Positions 12,249 to 22,999 of a stretch of 64,000 bases of DNA are shown in pieces (within the stretch, counting starts at the first letter, position 1; each line of letters starts with the position of its first letter). Position numbers and translations under genes: made by a program. The stretch spans positions 64,001 to 128,000 of the forward strand of contig CAJNDS010000197.1 of NCBI GenBank assembly GCA_905221605.1, in the 5' to 3' direction. The notes beneath the pieces were generated by a model. The model searched no databases. It worked only from the letters and a program-made list of their open reading frames with translations, and was not told the DNA's origin. This stretch comes from Symbiodinium natans. Its lineage: Eukaryota; Sar; Dinophyceae; Suessiales; Symbiodiniaceae.

Positions 12249-12450
12249 GCAGACCTCAGGCTTCAGCATCCCAGTCGATTCAGCTCTTCTCAACGGGTCA
12301 AGACGCACCCCTAAGCTGTGTGCCCTCCAGGTGCCCGCAGGCTCTACACCCCTCACCGTCTCTACCCGCCACCTGGGAACAGTGCCTGACTTGGTCGAGC
12401 ATTGTTGCTCTTGCAAGCGAAAGCCTAGAATGAAGAACAGACCCAGAGCC

Positions 12451-12484
12451 TTGCCTGCCGTGCGCGAGTGTGACTGTCGAAATA
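12451..12484 (+). repeat. dispersed AGTGTGAGAGTCGAA-type repeat, diverged copy
   Basis: Reads TTGCCTGCCGTGCGCGAGTG and then TGACTGTCGAAAT, matching the other copies except at one or two core positions. Confidence 0.5.
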
Positions 12485-14020
12485 AGAAAACAGACTTCGC
12501 TTCAGAGCAGAATTCTTCAGAGCAGAATGCTTCAATGCATGGTGGCAAGGTCGGCGTGCCCCAGGTGGCCACGGCCCTGCCTCCAGGGGTTCGGGTGGTG
12601 CGCACCTCTCAGCCGGCAGTGGTGCCAGCGGGTGCACCAGTCAACCCTGCGTCAGCCTCCAGGCAAGGCATTGGCCAGACGCGATCTGTAAGGCTTGACT
12701 TAATATTGTGCTTTGAGGACCTTTGAAAAGGAGAGTGGAGCAAGTCGGCAAGAGTGAAGACATCCACTGTGTAGTGTGGGCCCACCGGGCCCCTAGGTGT
12801 GCAGGTGGTCTGTTGCTGTTTGTTTTTAGAGTTTTTGGGGCGGGCCTCTCAAATCGACCTCTCAGCGATTTGTTGGCTGTCCGACGCAGTCTTTAAGCGC
12901 CGCATGAGCCGCCGAGAGGCCGAACACAGTGGGTGGGCCAGCCTACTCTCAGAGTGCCTATGCATCTTGGCAGCTTTTGGTTCATGAGCTGAGCAGGACT
13001 CCTAACCCTACGACGAACCCTAGAACTGACCCTGAACCATCCTACACGGAAGCTCCACGCCTTTGGGAGCACAAGCTTTTCCTAGCCGAGAAGGGCCAGC
13101 TGCGGGTCTTCTCGGGTGCTTTCTCGCCGTGCTGTCTTGCCCAGCCAGGAGACCAAGCACGAGAAAGATGCGCAGCTCCAGAACTTGATCCCCGACTCAA
13201 GGGACCAGCTGAGGGTGACGGCTTGGGGGTTTCTCCTCTCCTGCACCTCCCCCCACCCCCCACAGTCACTGAAGCTACAGCTCCACATCCAAGGAAGGAG
13301 CTCAGGAAAACGTGCGGGCTCAAGGAGATTCCGGTCCACGATGGATTGCAGGCCAGAGGTTCTGAGGGTCTGAACCTGTGAATCTGCTAAGTCTCATTCT
13401 TCGTAACCTTAAAAACTCCAAAAGTTGTTTTGACGTGAGCCGAAGCCTGCGAATGCTTCACCTCAAGCCTGAGCCGTCCAGCTTTCAAGTTGGGCGATGT
13501 TGAGTGGTTCTTTCGGGGCCGAGGATCCTTGAAGCTTAAACACCCAGAAATGCCTTTTTTCTGGAGGTGCAAACGAAACCCCAAAAGGGGCTTGGAAGCC
13601 TCGCCACGACCGCAACTGGGGGCCAGGCCTTTAAGAGCGCAGCCACGACGCAGGACAAGGAACAAGAGTGCCTCGGCCGAGCGGTGGGTTGTGGAAACGC
13701 TCTGAATCCACATTCTGGGCTTTAGATAAGGGTCTAGGACGGTCTAGGGTTTAGAAACAAAGGCTTCGGGATGTACATCCTATGCCGTCCTAGAGCATGC
13801 TCCAAAACTAGAATGCAAAAAAGATGTGCGGCGAAGTTCTGCCAGGGAGATCCAGCCCAGCTAAGGTTTCCATAGCTTGAGACTTGGGGGTCTTTTTGCA
13901 GCCCGTAGTTCCGGGCTGAAACACTCCTCAGACTCACCCCCCCACTGCTACCGTGACACAATACTTGCAATTTCCGGCAAGCCCTTTTACCCTTTCTTCC
14001 AACATCCAAGCCTAAGGCAG

Positions 14021-17000
14021 ACGACAAAGCTGACTCGTGATAAGTTCCTTGGGGCCTATGCGCAGCTGTTGACTGACCACAAGGCCTTCGTGGGATCCGC
14101 TGTTACCGGCTTCAAGTTCCAAAACAGGGACTGCCAAACATGTCTGTTTTTACTATCGTTGCCATGAAGGCCGCGGCTGAGTGCACCAGCTGCCTGACAG
14201 GAGCATGAAGAATCTCTTGCGTGTGCGATTCCCTCCTAGTCTGTGCTTGTGTCCGAGCTCCTTTCTGCACAATGAGCACTGCTTGCAATTCCACTCGCAC
14301 CCTTCTAGATCCCAAATCTCCAACATCTATCACGAGGCGGTAGTTTAAGGTATATGCACAAGAGTTCAGGGTACATGTGGGCTGTGTCAGGTCGATGTGC
14401 CCAAGGATGAGGTGAAGCACGCGGTCTTCGACCTCTTCGACCGCGACGACAACAACATCGTAGCCGCTCGGTCTGACTCCCTGAAAATTAGCCGACAACC
14501 TCCAATGACTCCAGCTGATGCGTATCTGTCGGTCAGCAAGGACAGTGTCAAACATACTTTACAGTGAATACTCCGTGGTTGTGCGTGTGTGGCCTGAAAG
14601 AGAACCCTGACTGGGCATGTGTGGGTGCAAGTTGCTTAGCTTCAAACGTTCCCATATAATAGGGAAATTTGATTTTTGACACAAGGGGTCCGGACATGTC
14701 AAGCGTTGTTTGCTTCGCGTTCGCGTCTTGTCGTGTTGCGTTGCTTGCACGCAAGACAGACCTCATAGCCCGGCTGGGTTTCTTGCTGGAAGCAATAGTT
14801 GCAACGTGACCTGGCCGGGTTATGATTCTGAAACTCGGACTGTATGGGTGTTTGATGTCTTAGGAGTTACTTCCGACGTAAATCCTGCGGAGGCGCTTTC
14901 TCCGCTTGTGCTCGGTGTATGCCCCATGCAGCAGTGCGACCTTGTCTCCCAGCAGGCCATCATGCCCCAATACTCTGAACCCCACTTTGGCTCAAGGGGC
15001 TAGGCAGCGCCAGGCTGCGAAACAGCCATGAAGGTGCTTGTCAACTGCCAAGACTTGAAGTTTGAGGTGCAATGTGGTGCTGGCAAGCAGCACATGCGTT
15101 GGCTGGCATTGGTCGCTGCCACACGCGTGCAGAGGGAGAAATATCCGCACGCCTTTAGGGTGCCTCAAAGAGTCCTGAACTCCGAGGGCATGACGCTCAA
15201 GCCTCGCCAAGTGATCTGCGCCACCTTGGAGGATTCTGAGGAGGTCTTCATCGAACTCAGGCAAGGCGCCGCTATTGCTGAGGAAGATGTCGACGCACTC
15301 GAGTGGTCAGAAGAAGCATATGGCCCTCAAGCCAATCTGATGGAGTGCAAGTTCAGGTGGAAGGTTGGTGGCCAGCAAGATTTTCCAAAGTATGTACGTG
15401 GCGAGTACGTCGTCGCACCTCGTTGGCAGGGAGTGTATCCCCAGAAGGACTACGGTGGCCCCTTCGAGATACAGATCATCCCCGTGGACATCACACCCGA
15501 TGAGGTCGACTGGATTGCTTCCAAGAAGGCGCCCCCCGGCAGTTGCACTTACAGGTTTGTCATGAAGAACGACTATGAGTCCATTTGCAAGGCTGACCCG
15601 GAAACTTTGACTTCGGATGGCCTTGCGCACTACATCGAGTTCCATTGGGATGTGCCCATTGCTCCCGAGCCCTATCCGGAAATCGACAGCCGGCCTTCCA
15701 CGGCGTCTTCCAGAGATGGAGCGCAAGTCGATCCCAGGTTTGAGCAGGACTGGGAGGCCTTGCGACTCAAGTGGGTGGAGTCGTTCATGAAGGTGCGTGT
15801 GAAGGATGTGCTGACGGAGTTCTACGCCATTCTGATCGACTTGTTCGACTCCTACGCGTTCATGGGCTTGGACCTTTCGGCAAGCCAGCACACAATCGGC
15901 ATGGATGACTGGAAGCACTTGGTCATCAACTGTGGCTTGCTGGAGGGTCAAGCAGAAGGCTCACTAAGCTGGTCACAGGTCTGCGCATGGTTTGAGGAAG
16001 CAGCAGGTATCCGGGATGGAAGGCCGTACTTGGCTCAGAGGCTGACCCGCGCCCATTTTCTGGAGCTGTTGATGCGGACCGCCTCCTGGACCATGTGTGA
16101 GCATCCTCGGGAGAAGTACGCTCCGGAGAAGGGGAGGCCACCCATGCCCTTGGACGAGGGCCTCTTCCGTTTCATCACGGACATACTGATCCCAGTTATG
16201 GACATCTACGATGACGACCCGATTCGAAAAGATGCAGTTCAGCATGAGAATCTAGTGGTGATTCAGGAGAACCGACGGTCCATCCGGTCGATCTATGCTT
16301 TTTTGGCGCAGCCATGGCCACACTACCAAGGAGAGCGTGTTTTGGTTCCGGCCACTCTCAAGTATGTCTTGGAGTTTGCTCACGAGAAGCTGTCAGAAGC
16401 AGGTGGTGAGGGCGTCCCCCCACCACCGGCAGAGGGTGAGGCTGCCGAAGCCCCGGGTGCTGTGAAGGCTGTCAGCATTGACCTGGCCGCCGTCTTCGGT
16501 GGAGAGGAGAGCCTCGACCTTGAGCAGCTTCAGGTCATTCTGGAGAGCTTTGATTCTCATGTCAGCAAGATCACAGCTAATCACCCAGAAGACTTTGACG
16601 AGCGGGCACTTCTTTTTTGGGAGTTCTTTGAGGTGGTCATGGATTCCTGCCGTGGTTTGGTGGCCGGGCTGGGCACACCTCTGGATAAGGCCATTCCCGC
16701 ATACGTGCAGACAGTGCTAGCCTTCATGGGACTGGTCGATAGAGAGGAAGCAGCCTTGCCTCCACCACCAGTCCATGGCATGGAGGTGGCAGATGATGAA
16801 GCTTTAGCCGACATAGAAGACGAGTGATGTGCATATGATGGCCGTGCCATTGCACCAGGTTTCACGTGCGTGTGCTGAAATCAAGCACTTGCAATTGCCT
16901 CCTGGCATTGTTTGCATGATTCTCTTGACTGCGCTTCAGAATATCTTCTCACCCTGAACTCGTACCAAAAGCCTCGCCCGCCCGTGCTAGTGTGAGAGTC

Positions 17001-17940
17001 GAAGCCCTGCACCCTCATCCCCCGTGCCCCCTTGGCGGAGCAGTTCGTCCAGCTCTGCGCGTGGTAAGTCGCCTCAGCCGAGGACATGATGGAGTTGGTC
17101 TGCGGCATCTCGCTGCTTTGCAAAGGCTCCGAGGTGCGGTGAGTGTTACGCGGGAAAAACAATGCCAGACTCTGCATCTCGATAGAGTCCCGCGCAGAGG
17201 AGGTGGTGGCTTCGGAAATGCACCCTTCAGACTCTTTTGACAGGACGACAAGATCCAGGCGGTGTTCAAAGTTTTCGACGAGAATGACGATGGCCACTGG
17301 GAAAGAAGTCGTGATAAGTTGCTCAAGCTACTCTTAAGACTGCGGCAGGGTTGCCAAAAATGTCTCCTCCGCAGCTCACCGCGATTCCGAAAGGCTTCAT
17401 CTCAATGGACGAGATGTACAAGTTCTTGACCTCGGTGTTTAAGGTGGTCCTCACTCCTGCTCCTCGCAGACGGAAAGGTTGGGAGGAAAGGTCGTTTTGG
17501 GTTTCTGCGTGGCTTGGGGGACTGCTTGGGCCGACCTGGCTCCCATAAGTCGGCTCGCACGTCACGCCTGCTTCTGGGCGGCTTGAGGGGGAGAGCTCGT
17601 CACCTGTGGTGCTGAGGCCGTGATTGGCGCCATGAACAGCATGGGTGTGAGCGTGGAGTCGGCAGAGGCCGGGTCCTGGTGGTTGTCCCATGTTGTTCTC
17701 GGAGCTTGAATCTGGATCCGCGCTTTGTGGGTTGGAGCTGGGTTCGGGCCTTCTTGCGTCCAAGCCAAACTGCCAATCAAGCAAGCGCAAATTCGAAAAT
17801 CTCTCGGACGCCTCGAAATGTAAGCCGGTTGCACACATCGATCAGAGGCCTTTTAGGTTTAGGAGTCACCCCCAACCCCCTCCCTGCAAGGACCTTGCAT
17901 CGGTCACAGCCCTGGAGTGCTTCAAGTCGGCAGACTTGAC
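14021..17940 (+). CDS. EF-hand calcium-binding protein (partial gene model)
   Basis: Seven exons join in phase: 14021-14083, 14391-14462, 17083-17133, 17244-17292, 17394-17443, 17617-17667 and 17891 to about 17940. Two canonical 12-residue calcium loops appear only after splicing. DRDDNNIVDMME is formed across the 14462/17083 junction, and DENDDGFISMDE across 17292/17394. They are preceded by LTRDKFLGAYAQLLTDHK and linked by LVCGISLLCKGSEDDKIQAV. After the second loop come MYKFLTSVFK, AVIGAMNSMGVSVESAE and DLASVTALECFKSADL, which should lead into a third loop not found here. Most donors are GC (14084, 14463, 17293, 17668, 17941), with GT at 17134 and 17444. The first exons and the 3' end are missing; the Pro-rich exons at 12.1-13 kb are candidates for the N-terminus. 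The 2620-bp intron 14463-17082 holds another complete gene. The family resembles calmodulin-like or calcineurin-B-like sensors, but the exact member is not identified. Confidence 0.75.
14982..14996 (+). promoter_or_regulatory. relict dinoflagellate spliced-leader sequence
   Basis: Reads CCACTTTGGCTCAAG. The dinoflagellate spliced leader ends CCATTTTGGCTCAAG, so 14 of 15 positions match, with one C for T. It lies 31 bases upstream of the ATG at 15028, same strand. The 5' part of the leader is not recognisable, as is usual for old relics. Such relics are known marks of trans-spliced mRNAs that were reverse transcribed and reinserted. Confidence 0.7.
15028..16827 (+). CDS. 599-aa intronless protein, likely retrogene nested in an intron
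   Basis: A single uninterrupted frame of 599 codons, by far the longest unspliced non-repetitive frame in the window. An in-frame TAG at 15001 and the relic leader at 14982-14996 support the ATG at 15028. The product is acidic, soluble and has no signal peptide or membrane helix. N-terminal 80 residues look like a small beta-rich module (QVICATLEDSEEVFIELRQG). Residues about 240-370 hold helical segments such as HTIGMDDWKHLVINCGLL and LTRAHFLELLMRTASW, like degenerate EF-hand-like units of axonemal or cortical alveolate proteins. A Pro/Glu/Ala linker (GVPPPPAEGEAAEAPG) near residue 465 separates a second helical part; the C-terminus is acidic. No enzyme motif was seen and the family was not named. 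The frame has no premature stop, which suggests it is still functional. It sits wholly inside intron 14463-17082 of the EF-hand gene, same strand. No poly-A relic is visible after the stop. Confidence 0.9.
   Translation: MKVLVNCQDLKFEVQCGAGKQHMRWLALVAATRVQREKYPHAFRVPQRVLNSEGMTLKPRQVICATLEDSEEVFIELRQGAAIAEEDVDALEWSEEAYGPQANLMECKFRWKVGGQQDFPKYVRGEYVVAPRWQGVYPQKDYGGPFEIQIIPVDITPDEVDWIASKKAPPGSCTYRFVMKNDYESICKADPETLTSDGLAHYIEFHWDVPIAPEPYPEIDSRPSTASSRDGAQVDPRFEQDWEALRLKWVESFMKVRVKDVLTEFYAILIDLFDSYAFMGLDLSASQHTIGMDDWKHLVINCGLLEGQAEGSLSWSQVCAWFEEAAGIRDGRPYLAQRLTRAHFLELLMRTASWTMCEHPREKYAPEKGRPPMPLDEGLFRFITDILIPVMDIYDDDPIRKDAVQHENLVVIQENRRSIRSIYAFLAQPWPHYQGERVLVPATLKYVLEFAHEKLSEAGGEGVPPPPAEGEAAEAPGAVKAVSIDLAAVFGGEESLDLEQLQVILESFDSHVSKITANHPEDFDERALLFWEFFEVVMDSCRGLVAGLGTPLDKAIPAYVQTVLAFMGLVDREEAALPPPPVHGMEVADDEALADIEDE
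16971..17003 (+). repeat. dispersed AGTGTGAGAGTCGAA-type repeat
   Basis: Core CTAGTGTGAGAGTCGAAG preceded by CCTCGCCCGCCCGTG. It lies in the same EF-hand intron that hosts the retrogene, 3' of the retrogene stop. Confidence 0.75.
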
Positions 17941-17944
17941 GCTT

Positions 17945-20370
17945 GCCGAAGTGGAATTATTTGGGGGGAGGTCAGGGCTTCTGAGCAGCAGATATCCTGT
18001 TGGCAAAGTCAACCCAAGAGGCGTTCCTACACACCTCGCACCAGAAGCCCAGATAATTCACCAAGCTTCCGACAGGGTGTGTGGGGTCTCGGTTGAGTCT
18101 CCCTGGCCCCAGGAATCATGATGGGCGTCTCTCTATAGAGGAGCTCCTGAGTTGCACAAGTCGGGCCCAGCACCCAAACAATCTGCCTTCAGAGCCCCTG
18201 GAGGTTCTAGGAGCTCTATGACTTTATGTCTATGACTCTATGACCTTCTCAACCCCACAGCATCCTCAGCCCCCCAACACTGAAGGTTCAAGACATGGTT
18301 CTATGGGCCGCGGAATGACCCGGCCTTTATGTTCTCTCCCGTGCGGAAGCTGCTCCAATGAGGACAGCGGTGTCCTTCGGCGCAGCCAGGGGTTGGGGAG
18401 CGTCTGTTTTTTTTCGGGAAGTTTTTAGACCCAGCACAGGGCTTGGAGATTTCAGTTTGGTCCAAGTCGCAGTGCGTGGTACATTGTTCAGACGAGCACG
18501 GTCTACATCATGTGGTGTTGGGAGCTATCAGAATCTCACCACACACGCAGGCCCGAAGCCTGAAAGCCTTGCAATGCTAGGAATTGCCCACCCTTCTGTC
18601 CTATGGATGCGCTATGGTATCAGGAATTTGGTTTGGTCGCTAACAGTAGCTGCAGCTGGAGTTTTGCGTTGTCGAGCAGTCTGCAGTGAAACAGCAGAAT
18701 GCCAGTTGCTACGAGCCCTGCGGCCGAAACCGCGGTTTGGGCAGCAAGAAGCTGCTGGTGAAGCTGGTCATGATTCGAATAGATGAGAATGCAAAGTATA
18801 GGGCATAAGTTACAAGTATGCCTTGCTACCTCGAGAATTCTATGGTGTTTTGGAAGGAGCTGCGGTAGGCATCGAAATGAACCACCGGTTCAATCTCCGG
18901 AGCCGTGTGCCCTTCCCATTTCTTGGGGGGTCAAGTACGTTAGGGTTCTAGTGTTTCGCGGCGCAGCATGTCTCGGAGAGTCTTCAAGAGAAAAGGATCA
19001 ACTAGTTTCGAGGTTTCGCGCGCGAAGGGACTAAGACCGCACGGGTTTAAAAAAGGGACTTTAAGACCGTGCAGCCCGCATGAAGAATCAAACCTGTCAA
19101 ACGAAAGCATCTGCACAACAGCTTTGGGTTAAGAGACTTGGGCACGTGGGCTTCAAGGTTTCGCATGCAGGTAGAGAGGAGGGGCCCCCCCTCACCCGTC
19201 GCACGGCCCGGAGAAGCAGATTGCACAGGGCCAGGGGCCGAGGGGTCTACTACCGTGTGCTCAAGGTCTTTTGACTTAGGGCTTATGGGAGAGCACCTTC
19301 TTGCCACTGCAAGACTGTAAGATGTATCAGCCGTTCTTTCCGGGACAGTAGAAGCCCTGCGGCATCAGCTTGCAACACCGATGCCATGTGTCCATGCTCT
19401 TGAAAAGACTCTACGCCACGGGACAAGCCTGAACCCTAACACATAGGGCCTATTCAGGAAGAATGTTCTAAGAGAAACGCCATGTTCTTGAGGATGTGGC
19501 TGTTGAGTGGGCGTTCGGACTGGGCGTAAAAGTTTCAGGAGGGTTGAGAGGTCCTTCCGCTTGGGTGGAGGGTTGTTGACTTCAGGGAGACGTATCTTGA
19601 CCATGCAGTTGGGTGCCTTAATGCTTCCTTGCACATACTCGTAGTTGCCTAAGCATGAACGGTGGAGTAGCAGATCCTTGCCCCTGATGCTCGTCTCAGC
19701 AGCGAGAGGGCCTTGGTAGACCTGCCAGCAGCGATAGCTGTTCGGGTCACCACCACCAGGGGCTGCCTGCCCCCCCCAAGTCCTTGAGAGCCGATGTGAG
19801 TGTCAGTTCAAGCATGTGAAAAGGTTTTCCCCGCCTCAAGTTTCGGGCGGCCTCATGGTAGCCCCCTATCGCGCCAGTGCAGCAGGAATGATCTCGGAGC
19901 CCGAGCTGACCTGAGGTAGGGGTCTAACCGCGCACCGGTAGCCCCTAAAGTGCCCCCCCAAAACTCTGACGAACCTAACCGTGGCGATCTGGAACCGCCA
20001 GTTCGGGCTACGGTTGCAAATTCGGACGAGCCAAACAAAAGATGCATAGTGCCCCTGGTCGAAGCGCCTGGGATCTTCAGCCTCCCCGGCAAAGTGGACC
20101 CCCGTGCACCCTTAGCCCCTTCCCCGAACTCGGTCCAAGAGACCTTCAAGAACTCTTCTGAGGACCCTTCAGAGGCATCTTGAGAACCCTTCAGAGGCCA
20201 TCTTGAGGCCATCTGAAGCCCCTGAGCTCCCGCAGCCCAAAGAAGACCAGGCGCTGCCAGGCGAGAGCAGGAGTGGCTGAAGCCGCCGCGAGACGCGAAA
20301 AGTGATTCAGGGAGCCTTTGGGTGCCGAAGTGAGTAGCTCGTAGCTCAGCAAGCCAACTAGGTAATGAAA
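17945..20370. other. no firmly supported gene
   Basis: The missing 3' exons of the EF-hand gene should lie here, but no third calcium loop was found in any + frame. Open frames at 18358-18786 and 19853-20419 (minus) have no motif. Confidence 0.4.
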
Positions 20371-20375
20371 CTGCG

Positions 20376-22978
20376 ATGGAAGCCCAGCTTCGAGGGAGGT
20401 TGCGACCTTTGGACAGCAAGGGGGTCGATGTCGGAGCCTCTCCAAAGCGGAAGGTCTCGGCCTTCGATGAGGAGGAGGCGGATTCGGAGGTCGAGCCCTC
20501 AATGCTATGCCAGGAGAGGTGTGCAGTGGGTGGAGCGGTTTAGAAATCAAGGTTTACGGTTTAAGGTTTAGGCGTTTAGGGTTTAGGGTTTAGGGTAGGC
20601 TGAGTAGTTGGGGTTCAATGGGAGAACACCTGTTGTTCAGCTTGAGCCTCTGCGCGACTTTTCTGTCTCAGCAGCTGCTCGCTGTCCCTCGGCAAGTGCC
20701 GCCGCCGCCTAGAAAAAGGCAACGCCGACCTGAGGTTGCTTCCATTTGTCGCGATCTTGTTGTTTAGGTGTGGGTAAACATGTCAATATGGATGATTAAC
20801 TCATGCGTAGCCGCTGGGGTGTTGGCTGTTGGGGCCGTCAAGTTGCTTCCACGAAAGGGTTCGACCTCCAGGCAAAACGTCCGAGCAACCATAGCTCATT
20901 GTACGGTTGCTTTTTTGCTTTGCATATCATTGCGTCGGACTTAGTCTAAGCCTGCTTATTTGCCGCTCTTGTCTAGGGTTCAGGGTTTAGGATTAGGGTT
21001 GTAGAAGAGCTTTGAAAGGGCTTCTTTGCGTAATCTGCCCTTTCAGTCCTTCTAAACTGGAAGCCACTCCTTGGGATCCTCAAGCAATGAAGCGCCCTGA
21101 GCTTGTCAGCCCCTTAAAAAAAATTCTCTCAAACTGCTGTCACGCTTTCAAACTTCTCGAACCCGTGTTTCTTTGAACTCTCAAACTGCGAGCCTCCGAA
21201 GCATTGGAAGAACCAAGCTTTTCGTGCTCCAGGTGTCGTCAATGAAGCTTTGAGCCTGCAGGGTCTCAAACGGTCAAACACCTGAAATCTCTCGACCTCT
21301 AAAGCTTCGCATTCTTCGCATTCTTCGAACGTTTCTCGAACTCCAAACTCGACGCCCTTGACGCTTTCGAGCTCCGCTGTGTTTGCTCTCATGTGCGTGC
21401 GGTTAATCTTAAAGCTTTCAAGCATTCAAAAACCCTCTCGGTTCTAACTGTTGAACTCCGAAATCTTTCAAACTTTCGAACATTTCAAGAGTTCATACTC
21501 GTGACGCCCTAACTCCACTTAGGGCACCGTGGCCCAGCGCCCTGCAACAGGCCATGGCCGCTTGTTAGCATGGCACTCTTCCCAGCAGCGCTGCCAGTGC
21601 TGGGGCTCCGGGCTCCGCGGACTGGTGGTTGGAGATTCGAGTAGGGGAGGGCGAGAGATTGGGACGTGCGCGGTTGTTGGGGCAACCTCCCTTGAAATGG
21701 TTAAGCGTGTGGAGAGGGAGGGCGAGAGATTGAGAGAGAGAGAGAGAACCCAAGCTGTGACAGCCGGGACCCAAAAATCCCTTGGGTGGCCAAACAATAC
21801 AGAGAGAGCCCAGGATGGCACTGGGTCGGTCTTCGTCAGGTCACCGCTGCCAGGAGGAGACAAGCTGAGGTTTTGGGTTTTGGGGTCAAGAGCGTGGTTG
21901 GTTTGGGTGCGAGGAAATGGGTTGAAGGTTTATTCGGTTTTTTTTGGGGATTTTGGAGTCAAGGTGAGGGAGGAAGGGCTTTGTGATCTTGGGTGGTGCT
22001 TCCGAGTTCAAGATTGTGTCTGATTCGGGAGTGCAGTGTGATTGTAGGTGAGGGTTTGTGGAATGCGTAGGCTGCTCGTCATTCTTTCAGATAGACCAGG
22101 CTGATGTTGCATGAGTAACCACATGTGCTGCTGATGCATTTGTCAGAGCACAACGGGCCCAATGAGACTCGAAGTTCACCTTGCAGGAAGCAGAGCGGTT
22201 TGCTTTGTGGAGTTCCTGCGCAGCGCCGTGCAGCACGGACGAAGGGGGGGGGGTCTGAGGGTCCCGCCTGGGAAGATTGACAGACGGCAGGGATTGAGCC
22301 AGCGGTGTAGGAGCTGCAGGGTTTGCTTGGACCTTGGTTCTTCGTTCGGGGGTACCTTGGTTTCGTTTCGAGATCGGGGTCGAATGATTTGCGTGTTCTG
22401 GTCAGCGCACCATTGGGTTTGGACCTTTAAGACCAGTGGTTCGTTCTTGAGGTCACGACCCACCAAGGTTTCCCTCTTGAGCCAACCTTGAAGCCCCAAA
22501 ACCTTAAATGCCCTCACAAGCATACGAATGCCACTGACCCGCAACCTCTTCTCCTCCAGAGGCCTCCGCTCTCGGCAGCGGCTGCCTTGGCCTGGACTGC
22601 AGGGCGACTGAGACACCGCGGCCGATGCGACGGACATGGATCCACCTTCCTGCGTTGCCTGGCTGGGACTCTAGACTCTCTGGACGTAGTCAACATGTCC
22701 CTTAAATGGGGGCCCTCCGGCTCAGTGGAATTGGAGTTTTGGCCCAGGCGCACGTCACTTTCGCGTGGATGAGGTGAAGACCACTGAGCTTGAGGACGTC
22801 CACTTTCGTTGCCTTGGGGGCTCTTCGGATGGGTTTTCTGGTGTTTTGCTCATGGGACTTAGGTTGCAGGGTTCAGGGCTGTTAGTGTGGCGATATAGCC
22901 GGGTCTGAGGAGGCGCTGCGGTTCCTCGGCTTCGCAGAGTTCCCGAAGATGAAGAACCGGCAGACCCTGGCCATTTGA
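20376..22978 (+). CDS. small multi-exon gene, basic/acidic protein, unidentified
   Basis: The first exon starts at ATG 20376 (MEAQLRGRLRPLDSKGVDVG) and continues SPKRKVSAFDEEEADSEVEP, ending at about 20518 before GTGTGC. A second piece near 20675-20764 is open in two frames: one reads RQVPPPPRKRQRRPEVASI, a basic cluster like a nuclear localisation signal; the other, which fits the splice phase, reads SLGKCRRRLEKGNADLRLL. A candidate exon after the acceptor at 22188 reads EAERFALWSSCAAP. The last exon, 22910-22978, reads EEALRFLGFAEFPKMKNRQT and stops at TGA 22976. A telomere-type repeat lies in the first intron. The mix of basic and acidic segments suggests a nuclear protein, but no domain was recognised and the middle exons are incomplete. 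Confidence 0.4.
20564..20600. repeat. interstitial TTTAGGG repeats
   Basis: Four to five TTTAGGG units, the first ones slightly degenerate, in G-rich orientation. More degenerate copies lie at 20977-21000. Confidence 0.9.
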
Positions 22979-22999
22979 AAGCGGTCAGAGGGTTCCGGG

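Noticed and set aside
15307-15951. 214-codon minus-strand frame
   Set aside because: Antisense shadow of the 599-codon gene; codon bias of the + frame explains it.
22470-22484. Reverse-complement spliced-leader-like string (CTTGAGCCAA)
   Set aside because: Only ten bases match and no minus-strand gene follows.
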